Made by a program: the position numbers and the translations under genes. From NCBI GenBank assembly GCA_039817415.1, contig JBCBVV010000035.1, positions 4,952 through 68,951 on the forward strand: a DNA stretch of 64,000 nt. The letters run 5' to 3'. The notes beneath the pieces were generated by a model. It was not told the DNA's origin, did no database searches, and worked only from the letters and a program-made list of their open reading frames with translations. How positions within the stretch are numbered: position 1 is the first letter of the stretch; every line of letters starts with the position of its first letter. Origin of the DNA: JALEFZ01 sp039817415. Lineage in GTDB: Bacteria > Bacteroidota > Bacteroidia > J057. Below are positions 9,244-16,493 of this stretch, in pieces.

Positions 9244-9612
9244 ATGTCAGTGGATATGTCTCTACAATTTGTCGCATACGGACTGTATCTCATGTTTACA
9301 GTAGCAGTTATTTTCAGATTAGGACATATCCTTCATGGAGTAGGAGAGACCTATATCAGGTTTTTCTTTCCGCAAGAAGGCGAGCAAAGCCAGCAGATAA
9401 ACGACCTGCTTTTATTGGGGTATTACCTCTTTAATATTGGTTATGTCGTCCTGGTGTTGGTCAGAGGCAGTGAAGGGATAGTGGATGTTACCAGCTGTAT
9501 AGAGTGGGTGTTGACTAAGATTGGCTCCATCCTATTGATTCTAGGTGCTATGCACGCCAATAATATGGTCTTAATCGGGATCGCTCACAGAATTAGAAAA
9601 ATTCGTGTATAA
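9244..9612 (+). CDS. Small three-helix membrane protein, first of a paralogous pair
   Basis: 122 residues with three hydrophobic segments (about 6-28, 53-72 and 86-110) and a basic C-terminus (AHRIRKIRV). A second ATG at 9256 is an equally good start. The layout, including GYYLFNIGYVVLVL in helix two and IEWVLTKIGSILLILGAM in helix three, repeats in the protein encoded 18 bases downstream (GFYLINLGFALFFL and IEILSVKLGGFTIYLGLM). The two genes therefore look like an ancient tandem duplication and probably encode subunits of one complex. I do not recognise a named family. The divergent neighbour is the NUC endonuclease gene, with a 229-base shared upstream region in which I see no convincing promoter. 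Confidence 0.65.
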   Translation: MSVDMSLQFVAYGLYLMFTVAVIFRLGHILHGVGETYIRFFFPQEGEQSQQINDLLLLGYYLFNIGYVVLVLVRGSEGIVDVTSCIEWVLTKIGSILLILGAMHANNMVLIGIAHRIRKIRV

Positions 9613-9630
9613 CCATATAACAGAAAAGAG

Positions 9631-10008
9631 ATGAACAACATTCTGATTGCCTACTTTATCTATGTGCCTGTCGTGATTTTGCTGACAGTTTACGTATCCC
9701 GCACCCTTTTTCACAACAGTTTGGTGTTTATGATGGACATCTTCAATGGAAGAGAGGCCATCGCCAGATCGACGAACAAGCTATTTGAGGTAGGTTTTTA
9801 TCTCATAAACCTTGGTTTCGCCCTCTTCTTCCTGACGATTTATGATTCCTCTATGATCAGTATGCAGGAAGGAATAGAGATTTTGAGTGTTAAGTTGGGA
9901 GGTTTTACCATTTACCTCGGGCTGATGCTCTTCGCCAACCTATTCCTCTTTTTCCGAGGGAAAAGAAAAGCGAAGGAGAATCGCTTAAAAACTGCGCTGA
10001 AAGACTAA
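9631..10008 (+). CDS. Small three-helix membrane protein, second of a paralogous pair
   Basis: 125 residues with three hydrophobic segments (about 5-25, 50-70 and 88-108) and a lysine/arginine-rich tail (FRGKRKAKENRLK) that should be cytoplasmic. It begins 18 bases after the preceding gene, has the same topology, and shares the pattern [GF]YL[IF]N[IL]G in its middle helix, so it is a diverged paralogue. A loop segment, NGREAIARSTNKLFEVG, precedes helix two. The pair is followed by a terminator and forms a two-gene operon. Function unknown; candidates include a small transporter pair or a membrane adaptor, neither of which the sequence proves. Confidence 0.65.
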   Translation: MNNILIAYFIYVPVVILLTVYVSRTLFHNSLVFMMDIFNGREAIARSTNKLFEVGFYLINLGFALFFLTIYDSSMISMQEGIEILSVKLGGFTIYLGLMLFANLFLFFRGKRKAKENRLKTALKD

Positions 10009-10045
10009 CGTTCTTCGACCCAACCATCACAGCCGGTTAGCACAA

Positions 10046-10070
10046 CCTCTATCATTTGATAGGGGTTTTT
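10046..10070 (+). terminator. Rho-independent terminator after the membrane-protein pair
   Basis: Hairpin CCTCTATC / GATAGGGG (one T-G pair, loop ATTT) followed by five T. Confidence 0.75.
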
Positions 10071-10089
10071 CCTGTAGCATAGTTGTTCA

Positions 10090-11040
10090 TCAATAAAACA
10101 AAGACGGATTCAAGGCAAGATTGAGGTAGAAGGAAGCTGGTTTCACCTTTTGGTCCTTTTGGAATAGAAAGGGTTCCCCTTCTAGGTCTATCATAGGATA
10201 ATGTGGGTTTTTAGATCCGGATAAATTTTCTGGAAGGAAAATAAGATCATGGATCAAGACATTTTGAAGCCAATGTCGTACATATTCTGAATCGATTCCT
10301 ATTTGAGCTTGGGCGGTTTGGTTAAAGGCAAGGAGGATTCTGGCCTGAACAAACGAAAGGCCGTGTGAGAATTTACCATACTGACCCTCTGACAAGTCTT
10401 TGTATCCATACCTGCTAGGATAATCGGTCTCTTTGATTTTTTGAACCCCCTTAGACCGAGCATCACCTGTCCATAGGATCGTGCTCCAAGCAAACTCCAT
10501 GTTTTCGTATCTATAGGCTACGGCAAAAGTCCCTGTACGAAATCTATCATCAATGAATCCCGTATAGGCATCATTCTCTGAAATCAAGGTAAAGTCTGAA
10601 ATATGTTGACCAATGGTCGCTGTCCACTGACTGGTTTTTCGCTGGTCAAGGTACCATGTCCAAGCATAGGCGGTTGCGTATCTTCTCCCTAACTGCGAAG
10701 AAATAGGAGTTAGAAAAGTTTGGGCTTGATAATTAGGGCCGTAGGCTACTACTGCCCCTAAGCTGGATTGCAATTCCCATCCTGGGATCTGGGGTTTGGG
10801 ACCTAATTGGGTAACATTATACGTCAATCTCACTGCTGCATTGATCTGAACAAAATCTTCCAAATAGGCGAGGTTTCCTGTTATTCCTACTTGGTTGACA
10901 TGGGTTCCAAATCTAATGGCCAAACCTGCCGTTCCTTGGAAACGGGGAGATATTTCGAACTGTGCCTTCAAAGATGAGAAGCCCAAACCCGTTAGGAGGA
11001 GGGTAAGGAAACACAAGCGTAAAAAAGGGCTTCTGAACAT
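10090..11040 (-). CDS. Exported protein resembling 'polymorphic toxin type 23' outer-membrane proteins
   Basis: 316 residues from the ATG at 11040, chosen because it gives a proper signal peptide (MFRSPFLRLCFLTLLLTGL ... AQ); upstream codons lack one. The mature part is rich in aromatic residues and alternating beta-strand patterns and has no membrane helix, as expected for a beta-barrel or envelope beta protein. Segments such as ISENDAYTGFIDDRFRTGTF recall the conserved core of Bacteroidota proteins annotated as polymorphic toxin type 23. No toxin delivery module, repeat region or immunity gene is present, so a toxin role is doubtful. It may equally be a plain outer-membrane protein of unknown function. 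Single gene, convergent with the membrane-protein pair. Confidence 0.55.
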   Translation of the reverse strand: MFRSPFLRLCFLTLLLTGLGFSSLKAQFEISPRFQGTAGLAIRFGTHVNQVGITGNLAYLEDFVQINAAVRLTYNVTQLGPKPQIPGWELQSSLGAVVAYGPNYQAQTFLTPISSQLGRRYATAYAWTWYLDQRKTSQWTATIGQHISDFTLISENDAYTGFIDDRFRTGTFAVAYRYENMEFAWSTILWTGDARSKGVQKIKETDYPSRYGYKDLSEGQYGKFSHGLSFVQARILLAFNQTAQAQIGIDSEYVRHWLQNVLIHDLIFLPENLSGSKNPHYPMIDLEGEPFLFQKDQKVKPASFYLNLALNPSLFY

Positions 11041-11157
11041 AGGTTTAGCTTCGTAGGCCTGAATGCCTAGGTAAAGAAATAAGCAATCTTTCGACAAAAT
11101 ATCTAATTTTTACCCCTGATCTCTTGGGTCAATTGTCTCTCCTATCAAAATTAAATC

Positions 11158-12021
11158 ATGACAGATAGTCAAAAAGGGCTTCTTTGGGTACACTTAGCTA
11201 CGCTTTTGTTTGGCTTTCCAGGATTATTTGCTGAATGGCTAGATTTCCTTCCTTCCGAGCAAATTGTAGCTGGGCGCACCCTGTTTGGGAGCCTATTTTT
11301 ACTGATCCTTTTGTCTACGATTGGAAAATTGCCTGTACCCAAAGACAAGAGAATCTGGGGGAGGTTGGTTCTCACGGGAGTGATTCTGGCCTTTCATTGG
11401 TGGGCCTTTTTCCGAGCCATTCAATTGACTAATGTAGCGATTGGGCTTTTGACCTTCAGTACCTTTCCCCTTTTTACCAGCGTGTTGGAACCCATTTTCC
11501 TAAAAGAAAAACTCAAGGCTTTGGATGTAGGACTTGCCTTGCTCGTTATCCTAGGAGTGGCAATTGTGGGAATGGATGCATTAAGCCTGGCGGGAGGAAT
11601 AGAGGGGTTTTTATGGGGAATCGCCGGTGGAGCTTCTTTCGCTGTAATGGCGATTGTCAATCGAGGATTGGGAACAGAAATTCAGGGACTCGCCTTGGCA
11701 GCCTGGCAAAATCTTTTCGCCTTTTTATGCTTACTGCCTCTGGTGATCCAACTCCCCCTTCCCACAGAGAGCTCAAGCTGGGGATTATTGGCCTTGTTAG
11801 GAATTTTATTTACTGGGATAGCCCATGGGTTGTTCAATGAGAGCATGCGATTTATACGGGCAAGCACAGCCAGCTTGATTGTCAGCATGGAACCCTTTTA
11901 TGGGATTATATTAGCCTACATGCTGTTGGGACAAGAACCTAAGGCTTGGACTTTATTAGGGGGGAGCTTGATCTTATTGGCTGGTTTTGTGCCTACATGG
12001 TTGGGATTGAGGAGGAAATAA
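11158..12021 (+). CDS. EamA/DMT-superfamily transporter
   Basis: 287 residues with about ten hydrophobic helices arranged as two EamA repeats (roughly 8-140 and 150-285). Typical family signatures are visible: HLATLLFGFPGLFAEWL in helix one, and in the second repeat a final half with STASLIVSMEPFYGIILAYMLLGQE, the classic EamA helix 8-9 region. These proteins export small metabolites such as amino acids or other end products across the inner membrane by drug/metabolite-transporter mechanisms; the substrate cannot be read from sequence. The gene stands alone between a minus-strand outer-membrane protein gene and an unrelated lipoprotein gene. Confidence 0.9.
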   Translation: MTDSQKGLLWVHLATLLFGFPGLFAEWLDFLPSEQIVAGRTLFGSLFLLILLSTIGKLPVPKDKRIWGRLVLTGVILAFHWWAFFRAIQLTNVAIGLLTFSTFPLFTSVLEPIFLKEKLKALDVGLALLVILGVAIVGMDALSLAGGIEGFLWGIAGGASFAVMAIVNRGLGTEIQGLALAAWQNLFAFLCLLPLVIQLPLPTESSSWGLLALLGILFTGIAHGLFNESMRFIRASTASLIVSMEPFYGIILAYMLLGQEPKAWTLLGGSLILLAGFVPTWLGLRRK

Positions 12022-12103
12022 TTCTCGGTACCACTTTATTTTATAAGTATTTTACACTACAACCTAGCCATAATTAATGGCAATTAGACCACGAAAACAT
12101 CCT

Positions 12104-13081
12104 ATGAGATTCATTCTTTTTTTTGCAATTGGCTTTCTCTTATTTGCTTGTGAGGATCGATTTGAGCAAGAAAAGCCTTCATGTATCTACCAGTTGGAAA
12201 TAACTGCAACTACTTCACCTCCTAATCCAATTGATGTATACCCAAACTATTCCATACCCAAATTCATTCCTGGACAAGCGGATGAATTCCTTTTTTTGAA
12301 AGAAAGAAGAAATAAGTCGGAAATCATTTTTAAGAACCTTGAAACAAACCCTTCTCAAGTGATCCAAGAGGTTGATCGACACATTCGTTGGTATGATATC
12401 AATGCCCAAAAACAAATCCTAATGTTAATTGGGGACAGTATTTATATATCAAATTATGACGAGAAACCGAGACTTCTTTTGATGGATTCTCCACCTTCTG
12501 GTAAGCTTGGAAAATGCGAATGGGCTGACGGGGATATACTTGTGTTGGTCGGGGTATCTAGTATTTGGAGAGTTACCCCTGATGGAGAAACTATCAAGCA
12601 ATACGATTTCCCTATTCCGATCATCGATTTTTGGATTGGAGAGGATCTTCTCGTTATCGCAAATATTGAAGATTTATATGTTTATGATCGAGAAGGAGAA
12701 AATCTCATAAATTCTTTCTTTATCGAGGATTTCTTTAAGCTTCCTTATGCCACAAGTGGTACAGTTGGATTATTATCAAGGAATCACATTAGTCTTGCGG
12801 TAGGAAAATCGAGATCTTCAGAAGTGGAAGACCTGATTTATTTTTCGACCTATGAAAATATATTTAGTATTAAAAATGACCGTGGAGAAGTCCCCCAAGT
12901 TGAATGGCGAAGATGGGGGTGTATTTTTCCAGATGTAGGGCTTGATATTGCCTTTGAAGATCATGCCACTCCTCATATTCTTTTTACAGCGATTGATATG
13001 GAATCAGGTTGGGATGAAAGAATTCTAGGTATCAATTATATTGATCCAATAGGTACAGAGCTATTCCTTTCTTCGGATTAG
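12104..13081 (+). CDS. Lipoprotein with propeller-like repeats
   Basis: 325 residues. The ATG at 12104 gives a lipoprotein signal (MRFILFFAIGFLLFACEDR) with the lipidated Cys near residue 16; an ATG 27 bases upstream would add a poor N-terminus. The rest is beta-rich, with recurrent blocks of the form 'hydrophobic strand, polar turn, hydrophobic strand' (SIWRVTPDGETIKQYDF; LYVYDREGENLINSFF), as in beta-propellers, so it is probably a surface or periplasmic propeller protein. No enzyme motif seen. It could be a binding protein or scaffold; I cannot name it further. Confidence 0.6.
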   Translation: MRFILFFAIGFLLFACEDRFEQEKPSCIYQLEITATTSPPNPIDVYPNYSIPKFIPGQADEFLFLKERRNKSEIIFKNLETNPSQVIQEVDRHIRWYDINAQKQILMLIGDSIYISNYDEKPRLLLMDSPPSGKLGKCEWADGDILVLVGVSSIWRVTPDGETIKQYDFPIPIIDFWIGEDLLVIANIEDLYVYDREGENLINSFFIEDFFKLPYATSGTVGLLSRNHISLAVGKSRSSEVEDLIYFSTYENIFSIKNDRGEVPQVEWRRWGCIFPDVGLDIAFEDHATPHILFTAIDMESGWDERILGINYIDPIGTELFLSSD

Positions 13082-13513
13082 TCCAGAATTGATGACCAAC
13101 CCTATAAAAAAGGTAACCGCTCTTCGTCACGAAGAGCGGTCCAAACCCAAACAAACACCATGAAAAAACTTATTACGATGTACGGTCCTTCCGGACGAGA
13201 GAGATTGTTTGTTCAGGCGTATACCTTATAATCAATTACGCTGTACAGAAGATGGAAGTATTTCCTAAAAGGAGTTTCCAATAAAATGACTTTTCATTGG
13301 GTAAGCTTCCGTCTTTCTGAACTATTATTGGCAAATATGTTGCCAACCTTATTTGCCAATTACGCAAAATACATGAATGGTCAATCCGAAAGGGCGAATG
13401 GTCGCTTGATCTGCTTCAATTGTTGGTAATCTTGGATTATTGGCAGTTTTTAGATTAGAATATTATGGCATTAGAAATATTACGCTAGACAAGTGTATAG
13501 GAAAAAAATCAAA
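13082..13513. other. 432-base gap with strong hairpins and a possible 23-codon ORF
   Basis: The gap lies between two convergent genes. It holds a near-perfect 11-base-pair hairpin at 13116-13140 (loop TCA, no T run). A possible small ORF at 13160-13231 would encode 23 residues starting MKKLITMYGPSGRERL, with an internal GTCC-TTCC-GGAC hairpin. An inverted repeat lies at 13327-13337/13350-13360 (ATTGGCAAATA / TATTTGCCAAT), and its left arm can instead pair with TTGCCAA at 13340-13346. The first hairpin may simply end the lipoprotein transcript. No longer coding region is visible. Confidence 0.5.
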
Positions 13514-14299
13514 TTAAAGGGGTAATGATGGTAAGTCATACTTTTTCTGGAAGCTTGCATATTGATCCTTAGGGAGTTGGACCAAATAAGTTTGGTAGCG
13601 TTGATCTAGCCAGTAGACAAGCTTTTTCATCTCACCTTTGTCCATAGAAGTGCAGCCCGCTGTGCCATTGCCTCCCTTTCTCCATACATGCAGGAAAATA
13701 CAAGAACCTCCTCCAGGCTGTTGATTCCCATTGTGGTCTACAAAAACCCCCCATTCGTACAAATCATCGTCACGTAGCATGTGATCCGTGCTATTCCAAT
13801 CGGCCATGGTCTTACCTTCTTTCACAATTTTGTTGTAATAAGAAGACTCACTGTCCTCAATGCACATGACAGTTGAGTCGACCTGCGTGTATGCCCATTT
13901 TAGTGAACGGTCTCTGGGCGCATAGCCAAAGGCCTGCGAGAGGGAGAATATACCAGCAGGTGATTTTAAATCCCCCTCCTTCTTGTTGGGACCTTCTAAT
14001 GCAGTGAAGTCTGCTAGACCTATACCCCATCCTAAGCCTTTCTTCCCTATGATCACATCAATGGTCTCCCCAACCTGAAAATATTGATCCCCAGCCTCGG
14101 AAGGAGTCAGCCGTAACATTTTCCCATAGGGGGTATCCCAATTTTCTGTCAATACAACAATATATTGGGTTGGGAGGAGGGAGGAAATGGCTTGGGTTTG
14201 AGATGTGGATGGAGTCTCGCTAGCTGATTGCGAAGAGGTTTCGACAGATTGACAGGCTATCAGAGCGAACAGGGGTAGGATTAGGTACATAGATTTCAT
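13514..14299 (-). CDS. L,D-transpeptidase (YkuD)-like lipoprotein
   Basis: 261 residues with a lipoprotein signal peptide (MKSMYLILPLFALIACQ, Cys16) and a Ser/Thr-rich linker to about residue 40. The catalytic signature of the YkuD fold is visible near the C-terminus: His204 and Cys216 in HVWRKGGNGTAGCTSM. Upstream lie the usual strands, including SPAGIFSLSQAFGY. YkuD enzymes form 3-3 cross-links in peptidoglycan or attach lipoproteins to it, using the active-site Cys. As a lipoprotein it should act at the inner face of the outer membrane or in the periplasm. Single gene. It could belong to a YkuD subgroup with carboxypeptidase rather than transpeptidase activity. Confidence 0.8.
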   Translation of the reverse strand: MKSMYLILPLFALIACQSVETSSQSASETPSTSQTQAISSLLPTQYIVVLTENWDTPYGKMLRLTPSEAGDQYFQVGETIDVIIGKKGLGWGIGLADFTALEGPNKKEGDLKSPAGIFSLSQAFGYAPRDRSLKWAYTQVDSTVMCIEDSESSYYNKIVKEGKTMADWNSTDHMLRDDDLYEWGVFVDHNGNQQPGGGSCIFLHVWRKGGNGTAGCTSMDKGEMKKLVYWLDQRYQTYLVQLPKDQYASFQKKYDLPSLPL

Positions 14300-14468
14300 C
14301 GGAGGCAGAATTTTATCGGTGATACAAAAAGTAAGGAATTATGTGTTGGAAGCGCAAGCTTTGGAAGGTTGGCTTGACCGAAAATCATTTCGATGGTAGG
14401 AAAAAGGCTTCTTCATTGCTTATAGATAGGGAAATCAGTAATTTTTGAATTCACTAAATTTCGAATGT

Positions 14469-15488
14469 ATGAGATATATATACCTTCTGCTGATTCTGGG
14501 GCTGATGAGCTTTTCTTCCTGCGATACGAGCAATGCACAGGAAAACCCTAAAAACAAAAAGCGTCCTGAATGGGCTTTGGTTATACATGGTGGAGCTGGA
14601 TACATGAGTCCCGATAAGATGGAAGCTAGCCTGGATAAAGAATATCGTGATGGCTTGGCTGAAGCCCTTGATGCAGGGGAAAGAGTTCTGGCGAATGGTG
14701 GTTCTGCAGAAGATGCTGTCGTCGCTACTATACAGGTTATGGAAGCGAATCCAAGGTTTAATTCCGCTGTGGGTGCTGTACTGACGATGGAAGGGAAAGC
14801 TGAGTTGGATGCTTCTTTTATGTCAGGTAATACCAGAAACTCTGGTGCTGTAGCAGGTGTAACCAACCTCAAAAGTCCAATCGCAGCGGCAAGATTGGTC
14901 ATGGATTCTTCAAAGCATGTGATGATGGCAGGTAGAGGTGCAGAAGTTTATGCCATGAGCCATGGGTTAGACACTGTTCCCAATTCTTATTTCATTACAG
15001 ATAGGAGAATGGATCAATTCAATAGAAAGATCAACGATCTCAAGCCCAAACCCGATCCTGTCAAGAAAAAATACGGTACCGTAGGCTGTGCTGCTCTAGA
15101 TAAAGAGGGCAATTTGGCAGCGGGTACTTCCACAGGGGGGATGATGTTTAAGGAATATGGAAGGGTAGGGGATGCTCCTATCATCGGAGCCGGTACCTAT
15201 GCCGACAACAATACTTGTGCAGTTTCTTGTACAGGCCACGGGGAATACTTTATCAGGAATGTCGTGGCCTATGATGTAGCTGCTAGAATGGGCTATTTGA
15301 AGGAAAGTCTGAAAGATGCAGCAGATTATATCATCAATGACAAATTGGTGCAAATTGAAGCCAGTGGAGGACTGATTGCCATTGATAAAGAAGGAAATGT
15401 AGCCATGCCATTCAACAGCTCTGGTATGTTTAGAGGCTATCGCAAATCTACTGGCGAAAATTATGTTGGAATTTATAAGGATGAGTAA
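14469..15488 (+). CDS. Isoaspartyl peptidase / type 2 L-asparaginase, exported
   Basis: 339 residues from the ATG at 14469, which starts a lipoprotein-like signal (MRYIYLLLILGLMSFSSCD). The protein is an N-terminal-nucleophile hydrolase of the asparaginase_2 family. The precursor is cleaved before the catalytic Thr in KKYGTVGCAALD (Thr204), giving alpha and beta chains. Conserved substrate-binding segments follow: GNLAAGTSTGGMMFKEYGR and the GDAPIIGAGTYAD loop. The enzyme releases L-aspartate from beta-aspartyl dipeptides or asparagine. The N-terminal WALVIHGGAG motif is also typical. Located in the envelope, it probably feeds on peptides. Single gene, 72 bases before the dehydrogenase gene, which has its own promoter. 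Confidence 0.92.
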   Translation: MRYIYLLLILGLMSFSSCDTSNAQENPKNKKRPEWALVIHGGAGYMSPDKMEASLDKEYRDGLAEALDAGERVLANGGSAEDAVVATIQVMEANPRFNSAVGAVLTMEGKAELDASFMSGNTRNSGAVAGVTNLKSPIAAARLVMDSSKHVMMAGRGAEVYAMSHGLDTVPNSYFITDRRMDQFNRKINDLKPKPDPVKKKYGTVGCAALDKEGNLAAGTSTGGMMFKEYGRVGDAPIIGAGTYADNNTCAVSCTGHGEYFIRNVVAYDVAARMGYLKESLKDAADYIINDKLVQIEASGGLIAIDKEGNVAMPFNSSGMFRGYRKSTGENYVGIYKDE

Positions 15489-15504
15489 GGGAGGGCATAG
15501 CCAT

Positions 15505-15538
15505 TTGCTGGCTACTCTTAGCTGTTTTCTTATATTTG
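15505..15538 (+). promoter_or_regulatory. Predicted Bacteroidota promoter for the 3-hydroxyacyl-CoA dehydrogenase gene
   Basis: TTG at 15505-15507 and TATATTTG at 15531-15538, spaced by 23 bases, match TTG-N17-23-TAnnTTTG. Transcription would begin near 15545, leaving a leader of about 16 bases before the ATG at 15561. Confidence 0.5.
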
Positions 15539-15560
15539 CGGCCATACTAACTACAAGTAC

Positions 15561-16418
15561 ATGCTGGATAAATTTCAAAAAGTTGCTGTGATCGGAGCGG
15601 GAACCATGGGGAACGGAATTGCCCACGTTTTCGCCCAAAGTGGCTATCAAGTAAACCTCATTGATATTTCTGAGGAGGCGCTCCAAAGGGGCCTTGCCAC
15701 CATTGGTAAAAACATGGATCGCCAGATCAAGAAAGAAAAGATTACAGAGGCAGACAAAGCTGCTGCACTGGGTAGAATCCAATCTATAACTGATCTGAGT
15801 TCTGGGGTGAGTGATCGTGATATCATTGTCGAGGCTGCTACAGAAAATGTCGACATCAAGCTTAAGATTTTCGCTCAGATCGATGAGGCAGCTCCTGCCA
15901 GGGCTATTTTAGCCTCAAACACTTCCTCCATCTCCATCACACAAATTGGTGCGGCAACCAAAAGAAGTGAAAAGGTAATCGGAATGCATTTCATGAATCC
16001 GGTTCCTGTTATGAAGCTGATTGAGGTTATTTCGGGCTATGATACTGATGAACAAGTCAAGAACGACATCCTTGAACTTTCAAAAGACTTAGGGAAGGTT
16101 CCTGTCCCAGCAAATGATTATCCTGGCTTTGTAGCCAATCGTATTCTTATGCCCATGATCAATGAGGCCATTTATACATACTACGAAGGGGTAGCTGGTG
16201 TAGAGGAGATTGATACAATTATGAAGTTGGGCATGGCACATCCGATGGGGCCATTGACCTTGGCTGATTTTATTGGGTTGGATGTATGCTTGGCTATTCT
16301 TGAGGTCCTTCATGAAGGTTTTGGCAATCCTAAATATGCCCCTTGTCCTTTGTTGAAAAACATGGTAATGGCTGGACACTTAGGTAGAAAGACCGGAAAG
16401 GGATTCTATACCTATTAA
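15561..16418 (+). CDS. 3-hydroxybutyryl-CoA dehydrogenase (3-hydroxyacyl-CoA dehydrogenase)
   Basis: 285 residues, the standard length of the short single-function enzyme. An N-terminal Rossmann fold has the NAD-binding motif VIGAGTMGNGIAHVFAQSGY. The catalytic His143 lies in GMHFMNPVPVMKLIEVI, and the C-terminal dimerisation domain contains the family signature PGFVANRILMPMINEA. It oxidises or reduces (S)-3-hydroxybutyryl-CoA with NAD(P), in butanoate or fatty-acid metabolism. The protein is cytoplasmic and the gene is monocistronic: own promoter, then a bidirectional terminator. Direction of the reaction in vivo is not evident. Confidence 0.95.
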   Translation: MLDKFQKVAVIGAGTMGNGIAHVFAQSGYQVNLIDISEEALQRGLATIGKNMDRQIKKEKITEADKAAALGRIQSITDLSSGVSDRDIIVEAATENVDIKLKIFAQIDEAAPARAILASNTSSISITQIGAATKRSEKVIGMHFMNPVPVMKLIEVISGYDTDEQVKNDILELSKDLGKVPVPANDYPGFVANRILMPMINEAIYTYYEGVAGVEEIDTIMKLGMAHPMGPLTLADFIGLDVCLAILEVLHEGFGNPKYAPCPLLKNMVMAGHLGRKTGKGFYTY

Positions 16419-16440
16419 CCAATAGCCTTATTTTATACAA

Positions 16441-16473
16441 AAAAGGGGTTCATCCAATCGATGAACCCCTTTT
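16441..16473. terminator. Bidirectional rho-independent terminator
   Basis: A perfect 14-base-pair hairpin (AAAAGGGGTTCATC / GATGAACCCCTTTT, loop CAATC) stands between the convergent dehydrogenase and DUF1501 genes. A and T runs at both ends make it effective in either direction. Confidence 0.92.
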
Positions 16474-16493
16474 GGTTATTAGATACCTGCTTC

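Noticed and set aside
10090..11040. A polymorphic toxin/immunity module
   Set aside because: Only one protein with a loose resemblance exists; neither a delivery domain nor an immunity gene is next to it.
14435..14902. A 155-codon open frame on the minus strand
   Set aside because: It runs antisense through the isoaspartyl peptidase gene, has a low-complexity Ser/Ala composition without a family pattern, and mirrors the codons of the real gene.
15096..15782. A 228-codon open frame on the minus strand
   Set aside because: It covers parts of two well-supported plus-strand genes and their intergenic region, with no recognisable domain; it is a shadow frame.
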